From the NCBI GenBank assembly GCA_002329495.1, contig DCTH01000020.1:2153-9516 (forward strand): a stretch of 7,364 nt of DNA. Reading direction: 5' to 3'. The translations under genes and the position numbers were made by a program. Below are positions 1-6,213 of the stretch, in pieces. Source of the DNA: Syntrophothermus sp. UBA1445 (GTDB lineage: Bacteria > Bacillota > Syntrophomonadia > Syntrophomonadales > DTU052). How positions within the stretch are numbered: position 1 is the stretch's first letter; each line of letters opens with the position of its first letter. Below the pieces are notes generated by a model that did not search any database, was not told the origin of the DNA, and saw only the letters and a program-made list of their open reading frames with translations.

Positions 1-876
1 ATTGTCAGCCTGACCGTTATCAACCAGACCTCTCTGGAACGAGAAGATTTAACAATAGCTGAAAAGATGGTTCGTGATGCCTATACCCCGCTGCAACGCG
101 GGGTAAGTGCATTTCGAGGGTATCTGGATCATCTGGACATCCTCTTTGCTGATAAAAAGAGGTTAACGGCTGATGTTAAACGCCTGGAGGAGGAACTGGC
201 CAAGTACCAATTGGAGAACCAGGGTTTAAGAGAGTACCAGTATGAAGCTCGAAAACTTAAACAACTGCTGGATTTTAGAGACAATAACCTGAATAATATG
301 CAGCTGATTCCGGCCCAGGTCATCGCGCGTAATCCCAATACCTGGTATAATACCATAACCATAGACCAGGGAAGCAGTAAGGGGATAGCCCGCAACATGC
401 CGGTGATAACTCCTGAAGGATTGGTTGGTCGGGTTTCCTCGGTTTCATCGGATCATGCGGTAGTTATTTTGATAACCGACCGGGAGGCCGCCGTGGGTGC
501 AATGATTCAGGAGAATCGGGTTCCGGGTATCATAGTGGGCACGGTAAACGGCGAACAGCTGGAACTCAGTCAGATACCCTTTTATTCCGAGGTGACCAAA
601 GGAAATCGGGTAGTAACTTCGGAATTCAGCGAACTGTACCCGGCAGGGATAATGATCGGAGTTATTGATAAGGTTTCGGCGGAACATGAGGCGCTGACCA
701 AGACAGCCACCGTTATACCGGCCGTGGACCTTGACCAGATTGAGGAAGTTCTGGTGGTCAAGAATTATATAAACCCAGCCACTGAGTGGGGAACCAGCCA
801 ACCAGAGGAGGAAAACGAGGAAGGGAATAATGATAACGGTTTACCACCTCAACAACAGGTTGGTTCTGGAACGTAA
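1..876 (+). CDS. mreC: Rod shape-determining protein MreC (5' end outside window)
   Basis: MreC is a bitopic membrane protein that forms filaments outside the membrane and links MreB/MreD to PBP2 during side-wall synthesis. The reading frame is open from base 1, so the ATG at 67 is internal; the missing part should hold the cytoplasmic tail and most of the membrane helix. In the visible 291 residues, the segment with RDAYTPLQRGVSAF (about 25-38) is the usual post-membrane region. A Lys/Glu/Leu-rich coiled coil spans about 46-95. The two-barrel beta domain follows (about 100-250), with the family-typical NPNTWYNTITIDQGSSKGI and GLVGRVSSVSSDHAVVILITD stretches. The tail is acidic and Gln/Asn-rich (EEENEEGNNDNG, then QQQ), which is variable in the family. 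It is the first gene of an mreC-mreD-mrdA series; mreB would be expected just upstream. Identification is firm; only the N-terminus is lacking. Confidence 0.96.
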   Translation: MVSLTVINQTSLEREDLTIAEKMVRDAYTPLQRGVSAFRGYLDHLDILFADKKRLTADVKRLEEELAKYQLENQGLREYQYEARKLKQLLDFRDNNLNNMQLIPAQVIARNPNTWYNTITIDQGSSKGIARNMPVITPEGLVGRVSSVSSDHAVVILITDREAAVGAMIQENRVPGIIVGTVNGEQLELSQIPFYSEVTKGNRVVTSEFSELYPAGIMIGVIDKVSAEHEALTKTATVIPAVDLDQIEEVLVVKNYINPATEWGTSQPEEENEEGNNDNGLPPQQQVGSGT

Positions 877-1112
877 CTGTAATCTGGGATGACAAGATTG
901 GGGACTATCTGAGCGAACGCCAGCCTTTTTCGTGGACCCGGATCACATCCAGTGCGGAATTTAAAAGGGACACTTGATTCGCTTGCGGAAAGTTACAATA
1001 TGGAGTTTGGATGCATAGTATTTGTCGCCCCACATCGTATTTGACTTTCGCAGGGGAGCAAAACCAGGAGAGAGCAGACGTATTACAATGCACATGTTGG
1101 AGAGGTGAGTCC
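877..1112 (+). other. Unexplained mreC-mreD spacer
   Basis: This 236-nt stretch lies between two genes that are normally adjacent or overlapping. One plus frame, different from that of mreC, stays open from within the end of mreC to a TGA after ...EFKRDT near 977, but it has no start or ribosome binding site and I recognise no family. A GGGACAC heptamer at 967-973 also occurs in the arms of the palindrome at 3755-3818. A TTGATT (974-979) and a TACAAT (994-999) resemble promoter hexamers but are only 14 nt apart, so I do not call a promoter. I see no convincing terminator. Confidence 0.5.
1099..1108 (+). promoter_or_regulatory. mreD ribosome binding site that fixes a TTG start
   Basis: GGAGAGGTGA closely resembles the AGGAGGTGA Shine-Dalgarno consensus. 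Its GAGAGG core ends 7 nt before TTG at 1113. This supports TTG over the in-frame ATG at 1011, which would add 34 residues unlike any MreD. Confidence 0.8.
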
Positions 1113-1619
1113 TTGCGACATCTGATACTCTTCCTTATCCCATTCCTTTCTATATTTCTTGAGAGCACCTTATTTGGACACTTTACCCTGCGTGGGGTTG
1201 GGCCTGATTTGATGCTGATTTTTGTGGTGTTTTTTGCCATCATTAACGGTTCCCGCCGGGGTTTTAGTTACGGGTTTTTGTGTGGTCTTTTTGAGGATCT
1301 GTATATGGGCAGGTTTATAGGCATGAATGCCCTGTCCAAGGGACTTACGGCCCTGGTCATAGGTAAGCTGGAGGTAAATGTATTCAAGGACAACCTGCTG
1401 GTCGGGTTTGGTGGGGTGGTCCTGGCTACGGTTTTTAATTCCATATTGATGTTAGCAATAGCTCTGATCAGTATGCCCCACCTGGTCTTGGATAAATCCA
1501 TGCTGCTTGATCTCAGCGGACAGCTGGTTTATAATGGCCTGTTGTCGATACCATTCTACATCTGGTACTATAGGTCCGCCAGGAGCGGGTGGTTGAAAGC
1601 ATCAAAACACAGGGGGTGA
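1113..1619 (+). CDS. mreD: Rod shape-determining protein MreD
   Basis: MreD is a small polytopic membrane protein of the elongasome that works with MreC and PBP2. From the TTG start the product is 168 residues, normal for the family, and it opens directly with a hydrophobic helix (LILFLIPFLSIFLES, about 4-18). Further membrane segments fall near 31-46, 50-62, 95-121 and 138-154. The motif YGFLCGLFEDLYMG (53-66), followed by GMNALSKGL, is the conserved MreD signature. The alternative ATG at 1011 would add a Cys-rich soluble stretch ahead of the first helix and is unlikely. The stop codon TGA (1617-1619) lies inside the ribosome binding site of mrdA, so translation of the two is probably coupled. 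The only oddity is the long spacer that separates it from mreC. Confidence 0.93.
   Translation: MRHLILFLIPFLSIFLESTLFGHFTLRGVGPDLMLIFVVFFAIINGSRRGFSYGFLCGLFEDLYMGRFIGMNALSKGLTALVIGKLEVNVFKDNLLVGFGGVVLATVFNSILMLAIALISMPHLVLDKSMLLDLSGQLVYNGLLSIPFYIWYYRSARSGWLKASKHRG
1611..1619 (+). promoter_or_regulatory. mrdA ribosome binding site overlapping the mreD stop
   Basis: AGGGGGTGA matches the Shine-Dalgarno consensus with one change. The core ends 7 nt before GTG at 1624, and its final TGA is the mreD stop codon, which favours translational coupling. Confidence 0.8.
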
Positions 1620-1623
1620 GGAA

Positions 1624-3693
1624 GTGCATCCCAAAAAGCTTCAAGCCAAACTAAAGGTTTGTTGGTATGTAGTCGTCGGTTTAATGGCCGTGTTGATGAT
1701 AAAACTAGCTTTTGTCCAGTTTGTTCAAAATGACAAGTATGTTACCAAAGCCCAGGAGAACAGTATTCGCCTGGTAAGCCTTAAGGCTCCACGGGGTGAG
1801 ATCTATGATCGCAATGGCAAAATCCTGGCCAATAACCGCCGGGTTTATACGGTGTCACTGACGTACCTCGGTCTGAAAGATCAGAAGACGGTGGTCAACC
1901 GTTTGGCAGAATTGATGAATCCCAGTTATCCGGAAATCACTGCCGACTATATTAATCAGCTGATCGAGGATCAGAGGTACCGGCTGTTTGAACCGATAAC
2001 CGTCATGCGGGATGTAGACTGGCCGATGGTCGTGAAACTGGAGGAGCACCGTGGTGAGTTGCCGGGGGTGGAGGTAAATGTTGAACCCCTACGGTACTAT
2101 CCTGAAAAAACCCTGGCCGGGCATGTGCTGGGTTATGTTCATCCGATTTATGATAATGATGAGCTTGAGAAAAGTTACGATCCCATGAACTACCGGGTCG
2201 GAGATCTGGTGGGTAAGGACGGACTGGAGAAGGTTTATGAGGAATACTTGAAAGGCACTGATGGTGCCCGCCGGGTTGAGGTGGATGCCCGGGGAAATCC
2301 CATTCGGGAACTGGTAACCCTGGAACGTAAAGCCGGAAACAATCTGGAACTGACACTGGACCGCGACCTGCAGCGAGTGATGGAGATAGCAATGGATGAT
2401 GTTCTGGCTCAGGTCCAGAAAACCCGTCCCAAAGCCAGGGCGGCCTCGGCAATCCTGATTGATGTCAAGACCGGAGGTATACTGGCAATGACCAGCAGAC
2501 CCGGTATGGATCCCAACAACTTTACCACCAATATGGACCGGGCCACCTTGAACTATTACTTTCCTCAGGGTGACTATAATCCGTTAAACCCCGGGGCTGC
2601 GACCAATCGGGCTATTCAGACGCTTTATCCTCCGGGTTCAACGTTCAAACCAGTAACCGGGATGGCCGCATTGGAAGCAGGAAAACTTGACCCGGTTAAT
2701 GATAAGGTAACCTGTACTGGAGCCTATTGGATTAAACCGCACATTGGCTGTTGGGGGGTTCATGGTTCAGTCAACTACTATGAAGGACTGGCGGTCTCCT
2801 GTAACGTGTTCTTCCAGGAAGCGGGACGTAGGGCCGGTGTTAAACAGATGGCAAGAGTGGCGCATGAGTTTGGGTTAGGAAGCAAAACCGGCATAGATCT
2901 ACCTTATGAAAAGAGCGGACTGGTCCCGGACCCGGACTGGAAAAAGGAAATAAGCGGTATCCTTATTGATCGTCGCTACGATAAAAAGCGTGAAGAACTG
3001 ATCAATAGTTACGACTCCCTGATCAAAACGGCAGCCACTGCGGAAGACAGAAAGAAGCTGACTTCAGAAAAAGAAAAGGCACTGAATAAACTTGAGGCTC
3101 AATACCGCATTGATTACAAATTTGAAACAACCTGGCAGCAGTTTGACACCTTTAATATGTCAATTGGTCAGGGCAGTAACAACTACACGCCGATGCAACT
3201 GGCAAGTTATGTGGCCACTATTGCCAATGGGGGGTATAGATACCAGCCGTACCTGGTACAGCGAGTAGTCTCTCCCAATGGGGAAGTTATTAAGGAATTC
3301 AAACCACAACTGGTTCACCAGGTGGATATAAAACCGGAAACTTTGGCGTTTACACGCGATGCCATGCACCACGTAGCCATGCCCGGAGGAACTGCTTATT
3401 CGATATTTCAGAACCTTCCGCCCGAGATTTCGGGAGGGGCAAAAACCGGTACCGCACAAACCGGGCGCGCTATCGATAATAAGAATCATGATTATCACGG
3501 GGTCTTTATCGCCTACGCTCCCTATGACAACCCGCAAATTGCTTTTGCCGGGATTATCGAATACGGTTATCATGGCAGCACTTCAGCGGGTCTGATAGCC
3601 AAAGCGTTATTCGAACAATACTTCAAGGTTGTGGACCATCTGAAAGACGATCCCCCACCTGATATGGGGCAGGACGTAGCTTCTGGCGAGTAG
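1624..3693 (+). CDS. mrdA: Penicillin-binding protein 2 (elongation-specific transpeptidase)
   Basis: This is a class B PBP: a membrane-anchored D,D-transpeptidase that crosslinks peptidoglycan strands in the elongasome, partnered by RodA. It has 689 residues from a GTG start. A short basic N-terminus (PKKLQAKLK) precedes one membrane helix at about 14-34. The dimerisation/pedestal domain starts with the conserved APRGEIYDRNGKILANN (55-71) and runs to about 240. The transpeptidase domain has all three active-site motifs: STFK (catalytic Ser339, Lys342), SCN (392-394) and KTGT (607-610). Compared with a typical 600-650 residue PBP2 it carries an extra charged, probably helical block at about 443-503, between PDPDWKKE and WQQFDTFNMSIGQG; I recall similar blocks in Peptococcaceae homologues but could not check. 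The C-terminus is acidic and Pro-rich. The preceding mreD overlaps its ribosome binding site; a terminator-like hairpin begins 6 nt after its stop codon. Elongation PBP2 is favoured over division FtsI/PBP3 by the mreCD context and the domain layout. Confidence 0.95.
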   Translation: MHPKKLQAKLKVCWYVVVGLMAVLMIKLAFVQFVQNDKYVTKAQENSIRLVSLKAPRGEIYDRNGKILANNRRVYTVSLTYLGLKDQKTVVNRLAELMNPSYPEITADYINQLIEDQRYRLFEPITVMRDVDWPMVVKLEEHRGELPGVEVNVEPLRYYPEKTLAGHVLGYVHPIYDNDELEKSYDPMNYRVGDLVGKDGLEKVYEEYLKGTDGARRVEVDARGNPIRELVTLERKAGNNLELTLDRDLQRVMEIAMDDVLAQVQKTRPKARAASAILIDVKTGGILAMTSRPGMDPNNFTTNMDRATLNYYFPQGDYNPLNPGAATNRAIQTLYPPGSTFKPVTGMAALEAGKLDPVNDKVTCTGAYWIKPHIGCWGVHGSVNYYEGLAVSCNVFFQEAGRRAGVKQMARVAHEFGLGSKTGIDLPYEKSGLVPDPDWKKEISGILIDRRYDKKREELINSYDSLIKTAATAEDRKKLTSEKEKALNKLEAQYRIDYKFETTWQQFDTFNMSIGQGSNNYTPMQLASYVATIANGGYRYQPYLVQRVVSPNGEVIKEFKPQLVHQVDIKPETLAFTRDAMHHVAMPGGTAYSIFQNLPPEISGGAKTGTAQTGRAIDNKNHDYHGVFIAYAPYDNPQIAFAGIIEYGYHGSTSAGLIAKALFEQYFKVVDHLKDDPPPDMGQDVASGE

Positions 3694-3699
3694 GAAAAA

Positions 3700-3734
3700 C
3701 GAGGACCAGGGATAAGTGACGTCCCCGGTCCTCG
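3700..3734 (+). terminator. Terminator-like hairpin after mrdA
   Basis: CGAGGACC (3700-3707) pairs perfectly with GGTCCTCG (3727-3734). The stem then has one A/C mismatch and three more G-C pairs (3709-3711 with 3723-3725) around an 11-nt loop. It lies just after the mrdA stop and would be very stable. The downstream sequence is only moderately T-rich (ATATTTTG at 3739-3746), not a clean U-tract, so it may be a weak terminator, a transcript-stabilising hairpin or another repeat element. Confidence 0.55.
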
Positions 3735-3754
3735 TGCCATATTTTGTTATGCTA
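3735..3754 (+). repeat. Imperfect direct repeat, copy 1
   Basis: The 20-nt sequence beginning TGCCATATTTTGTTA recurs at 3854-3875 as TGCCATATTTCGTTA followed by a near-identical ATG(G)CTA. Copy 1 directly abuts the left arm of the long palindrome. Confidence 0.55.
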
Positions 3755-3818
3755 TTTCGGGGACACCTTACTAAATTATTCGGGCACGCCCGAATAATTT
3801 AGTAAGGTGTCCCCGAAA
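3755..3818. repeat. 64-nt palindrome, probable REP-type element
   Basis: The two arms (3755-3785 and 3788-3818) are perfect 31-nt reverse complements around an AC spacer. The outer part reads TTTCGGGGACACCTTACT and the inner tip CGGGC/GCCCG. Either strand can fold into a very long stem. Neither side has a U-tract (the plus side is followed by purines), so it is not a typical terminator. Palindromes with a GGGGACAC...TAAATTA-like head recur in many anaerobe genomes, often near REP-associated (IS200/Y1-type) transposases; I state this from memory, without a search. No transposase gene is present here. Confidence 0.8.
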
Positions 3819-4165
3819 AAGGAAATAGGCCATGCCTACACCGCCCACCTTCTTGCCATATTTCGTTAATGGCTACGGGTGAACTCCAGATTTCCTGGCA
3901 GGCTCGACATTTCTTATCCGACAAACTATTTGCCGGAAACCTCTTCTCTTGTTTTGCGCAGTTCAGAACATAAGCCATTTTAATGCCAATCAGAGCAACC
4001 TATCCTTTTTCATTTCCTTCAATTTACGCTCGGTTCGCTTGTAGATTCATGCTGATACGGAACATCTTTTTGCTGAATACAGCCCAATTTGCCTCAATTT
4101 TTGGGGGGATTCGCTGGAGGAAAAAAATAACAAACATAGAATCTAGAGTAAAAAGGAAGATGGGG
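3819..4165. other. Gene-poor leader upstream of minC
   Basis: This stretch of about 350 nt has no convincing gene. The plus frame of minC stays open back to an ATG at 3983, but the added residues do not resemble any MinC N-terminus. A 59-codon minus-strand ORF (3978 down to 3799) ends inside the palindrome; it has an in-frame stop just upstream and no good ribosome binding site. GGAGG at 4116-4120 is followed by no usable start codon. I expect a promoter for minCDE here because of the upstream hairpin, but no pair of hexamers with proper spacing stands out. Confidence 0.5.
3854..3875 (+). repeat. Imperfect direct repeat, copy 2
   Basis: This is the partner of the repeat at 3735-3754. TGCCATATTT is identical, then T changes to C, GTTA is identical, and ATGCTA becomes ATGGCTA after a one-base insertion. 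Together the copies bracket a segment of about 100 nt that contains the palindrome. Confidence 0.55.
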
Positions 4166-4837
4166 GTGGTTGTGATCACTGAGGATGTCGTGATAAGGGA
4201 ATCCCAAGGCGGGATTATTATATGTTTAGATTCTCAGGGTTCATTCCCGGCCCTCAAGCAGCAGCTGTCTGATAAGCTGGAGGCCTTTGATGACTTGCTG
4301 ATTGGAGTGCAGGTGGTGCTTGATGTGGGGCAACGCAAGCTCAGCAAAAAAGAGGTTCATGAACTTAAAAACCTCCTTCTGGACCAAGGGCTTCATCTGA
4401 AAAAACTGGTCAGCAGAGGAAAGAATGTGGATCTGAAGGACAACAAAGGACAGGTTGAGGTCGTCAGCATGCCGCCTGCCAGATTGAGCCAGGAGGTTGG
4501 GACTTCTGAGGAGACGATACTGATCAAGCGAACCCTTAGATCTGGTCAAAGGGTGTTCTTCCCCGGGAATATTGTGGTGCTGGGTGATGTCAACCCAGGG
4601 GCCGAGGTTATTGCTGGAGGTAACGTGCTGGTGATGGGATCCATGCGGGGACTGGCCCATGCTGGAGCCCTGGGGTCAGAGCAAGCTGTGGTAGTCGCTT
4701 TTCGCCTTAATCCAACCCAATTACGCATAGCCAACCACATTACTCGCGCACCTGAAGGGCAAGGATCTGCGGGTAACGATCCAGAGATGGCCTCTATTAA
4801 AAGTGGCAAGGTAATAATCGAAGATCTCAAACTCTGA
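4166..4837 (+). CDS. minC: Septum site-determining protein MinC
   Basis: MinC inhibits FtsZ polymerisation away from midcell and is brought to the membrane by MinD. With a GTG start at 4166 the product is 223 residues, normal for the family. The N-terminal FtsZ-inhibiting domain (about 1-95) starts with DVVIRESQGGIIICLD; a variable linker (about 96-115) follows. The C-terminal beta-helix domain has the MinD-binding RSGQ motif (about 125-128), then GDVNPGAEV (140-148) and GGNVLVMGSMRGLAHAG (151-167), all diagnostic. The start is uncertain: GTG 4166 has AAGGAAG six bases upstream; ATG 4160 is too close to that site; GTG 4172 could use GGGGGTG. The choice moves the N-terminus by only two residues either way. 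The ATG at 3983 would add about 60 foreign residues and is rejected. minD follows after 21 nt. Confidence 0.94.
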   Translation: MVVITEDVVIRESQGGIIICLDSQGSFPALKQQLSDKLEAFDDLLIGVQVVLDVGQRKLSKKEVHELKNLLLDQGLHLKKLVSRGKNVDLKDNKGQVEVVSMPPARLSQEVGTSEETILIKRTLRSGQRVFFPGNIVVLGDVNPGAEVIAGGNVLVMGSMRGLAHAGALGSEQAVVVAFRLNPTQLRIANHITRAPEGQGSAGNDPEMASIKSGKVIIEDLKL

Positions 4838-4845
4838 TTTGGAAT

Positions 4846-4851
4846 GGGAGG
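4846..4851 (+). promoter_or_regulatory. minD ribosome binding site that fixes the start
   Basis: GGGAGG ends 7 nt before ATG 4859, the same spacing as for mreD, mrdA and minE. The ATG at 4844 overlaps this site, so it is not the start. Confidence 0.8.
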
Positions 4852-4858
4852 AAAGGGA

Positions 4859-5662
4859 ATGAAGGGTAAGGTTATAGTCATTACTTCGGGCAAAGGAGGC
4901 GTGGGCAAAACCACAACTACTGCCAATCTGGGAACGGCTTTGACCATGCTGGGAAGACGTGTGGTTATGGTGGATACGGATATTGGTCTGCGGAACCTGG
5001 ATGTGGTGATGGGACTTGAGAATAGAATTGTTTTTGATATCGTCGATGTAGTAACCGGCGGAACAAAATTGAAACAGGCACTTATTAAAGATAAGCGGTT
5101 TGAGGGACTGTATCTGTTACCGGCAGCCCAAACCAAGGAAAAAACGGCAGTATCGCCTCATCAGATGAAGACCCTTTGCAATGAACTGAAAAAGGAATTT
5201 GATTTTGTGCTGGTGGATTGTCCAGCTGGTATTGAACAGGGGTTTAAGAACGCCATTTCTGGAGCTGACGAAGCAATTGTAGTTGCTGTACCGGAGGTGT
5301 CTTCGGTTAGAGACGCCGACGGGATTGTGGGCCTTCTGGAGGCCGCCGGATTAAATAAGAATCAGCTTATCATCAACCGGATAAGACCGCGAATGGTCAA
5401 ACGGGGTGACATGATGGATATCGAGGATATGATTGATATTCTGTCCGTCGACCTGCTGGGGGTGGTTCCTGAGGATGAGATTGTAATTGTGTCCACCAAT
5501 AAAGGGGAACCAGCGGTGATGGATACATCATCTCGTGCCGGTGATGCTTACCGCAGAATCGCCAGACGATTGAACGGGGAGGAGGTATCTATGCTGCCTC
5601 TGAACCATTCGGAGGGGTTGATGAACAAATTCCGAAGAATGTTCAAAATGGCTTCCAGGTAA
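4859..5662 (+). CDS. minD: Septum site-determining protein MinD (ATPase)
   Basis: MinD is a ParA/MinD-family ATPase that binds the membrane as an ATP dimer, recruits MinC and is released when MinE stimulates hydrolysis. The 267-residue product starts MKGKVIVITSGKGGVGKTTT: a deviant Walker A with signature Lys12 and P-loop Lys17. VDTDIGLRNLDVVMG (38-52) carries the switch I aspartates Asp39 and Asp41. FVLVDCPAGIEQGF (116-129) is Walker B with Asp120. The C-terminal tail LMNKFRRMFKMA (about 254-265) is the amphipathic membrane-targeting helix, which separates MinD from other ParA-like proteins. All key residues are present. It sits between minC and minE; its TAA stop overlaps the minE ribosome binding site. 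Confidence 0.98.
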   Translation: MKGKVIVITSGKGGVGKTTTTANLGTALTMLGRRVVMVDTDIGLRNLDVVMGLENRIVFDIVDVVTGGTKLKQALIKDKRFEGLYLLPAAQTKEKTAVSPHQMKTLCNELKKEFDFVLVDCPAGIEQGFKNAISGADEAIVVAVPEVSSVRDADGIVGLLEAAGLNKNQLIINRIRPRMVKRGDMMDIEDMIDILSVDLLGVVPEDEIVIVSTNKGEPAVMDTSSRAGDAYRRIARRLNGEEVSMLPLNHSEGLMNKFRRMFKMASR

Positions 5663-5668
5663 AGGAGG
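5661..5668 (+). promoter_or_regulatory. minE ribosome binding site, with TTG start
   Basis: AAAGGAGG ends 7 nt before TTG 5676 and overlaps the minD TAA stop. The strength and spacing support the TTG start and coupling to minD translation. Confidence 0.85.
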
Positions 5669-5675
5669 GAAGGAT

Positions 5676-5951
5676 TTGCTTCGGTTTTTAAACAGGCTTT
5701 TTTCGAGAGACAGGGATAAAGGTGGCAGCAAGAATGTGGCCATGGAACGCCTTAAACTGGTGCTGGTTCACGACCGGGTAAATGCATGCCCTCAATTGTT
5801 GGAGGCATTGAAGGAAGACCTCATACGGGTGATCCGTGAATATATTGAAATTGATGAAACGGCCCTGGATATCACCTTCGACAGCATGGAAAACACGGTG
5901 GCCCTGGTGGCCAACATCCCGGTTCTGAAAATTAAAAAAGGCCTGGTCTGA
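5676..5951 (+). CDS. minE: Cell division topological specificity factor MinE
   Basis: MinE binds membrane-bound MinD, stimulates its ATPase and confines the MinCD inhibitor to the poles. The 91-residue product is the normal length. The N-terminal LRFLNRLFSR (2-11) is the amphipathic membrane-targeting helix. ERLKLVLVHDR (24-34) is the anti-MinCD contact segment that switches between helix and strand. The topological-specificity domain follows (about 35-88), with a long helix (LLEALKEDLIRVIREYI) and a beta strand ending IPVLKI. The start is TTG, chosen because it preserves the membrane helix and has an ideal ribosome binding site; the next candidate, Met23, would remove that helix. It is the last gene of the min unit, and a strong terminator begins about 20 nt later. 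A MinE gene implies an oscillating Min system rather than the DivIVA/MinJ-anchored type of Bacillus subtilis. Confidence 0.96.
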   Translation: MLRFLNRLFSRDRDKGGSKNVAMERLKLVLVHDRVNACPQLLEALKEDLIRVIREYIEIDETALDITFDSMENTVALVANIPVLKIKKGLV

Positions 5952-5972
5952 AATCAGGCGGCTCCTCACTAT

Positions 5973-5996
5973 GCGCCTTCATAAGGCGCTTTTTTT
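5973..5996 (+). terminator. Intrinsic terminator of the min genes
   Basis: GCGCCTT (5973-5979), loop CAT and AAGGCGC (5983-5989) form a perfect 7-bp GC-rich stem followed at once by seven T residues (5990-5996). It starts 21 nt after the minE stop. Confidence 0.92.
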
Positions 5997-6140
5997 ATTG
6001 GGCATGGGCGCAGGAGTTATGTCGTGACCCGGAGACATTAAAATACAACGGCGTACCCATCCCAAGTATATGTTGCAGGCCAAAGTAAGATGGCAGGAGC
6101 GGTAGATAAATGATGTATATAAGAAATGAATGAAAAGTCT

Positions 6141-6169
6141 GGTAGGGGCTATTCTATATCACCCCTGCC
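6141..6169 (-). terminator. Possible terminator of the minus-strand SDR unit
   Basis: GGTAGGGG (6141-6148) and CCCCTGCC (6162-6169) pair over 8 bp, with one G-U type pair in place of a Watson-Crick pair, around a 13-nt loop. Read on the minus strand it lies about 45 nt after the SDR stop and is followed by a mildly T-rich stretch (ACTTTTCATTC), not a clean U-run. The convergent position fits, but the signal is weak. The rest of 5997-6213 shows no gene that I can support. Confidence 0.4.
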
Positions 6170-6213
6170 ATCTGAGAACAGATTGGCTTTGATACAGTGC
6201 AGTATGGATAGAC

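Noticed and set aside
67..876. ATG at 67 as the mreC start
   Set aside because: The same frame is open from base 1 with MreC-like residues, and the protein would otherwise lack its membrane anchor; the gene begins upstream of the window.
974..999. TTGATT/TACAAT as a promoter for mreD
   Set aside because: The spacer is only 14 nt, too short for a standard sigma-A promoter, and the hexamers are imperfect.
1011..1112. 34-residue N-terminal extension of MreD from ATG 1011
   Set aside because: No ribosome binding site, no likeness to MreD, and a strong site points to TTG 1113.
905..1243. Minus-strand ORF covering the mreC-mreD gap
   Set aside because: It runs well into mreD on the opposite strand, has no ribosome binding site and no recognisable family; the part inside the gap alone is not convincing as a gene.
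2003..2452. Minus-strand ORF of 149 codons inside mrdA
   Set aside because: Pro/His-rich composition typical of an antisense shadow of a PBP gene; no recognisable domain.
3755..3818. Palindrome as an intrinsic terminator
   Set aside because: Neither strand has a U-tract after the stem; the plus side is followed by AAGGAAA.
3983..4165. About 60-residue N-terminal extension of MinC
   Set aside because: The residues do not resemble MinC, the total length would exceed the family norm, and there is no ribosome binding site at 3983.
4844..4858. ATG 4844 as the minD start
   Set aside because: It overlaps the ribosome binding site serving ATG 4859, and MinD proteins begin right before the KVIVITSGKGG strand.
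4546..5136. Minus-strand ORF of 196 codons across minC and minD
   Set aside because: It is antisense to two firmly identified genes and low in complexity (Ser/Thr/Pro/Ile), as expected of a codon-bias shadow.
6010..6075. Very short minus-strand ORF (MGTPLYFNVSGS...) in the min-SDR gap
   Set aside because: About 20 codons with no ribosome binding site and no known family; not supportable as a gene.
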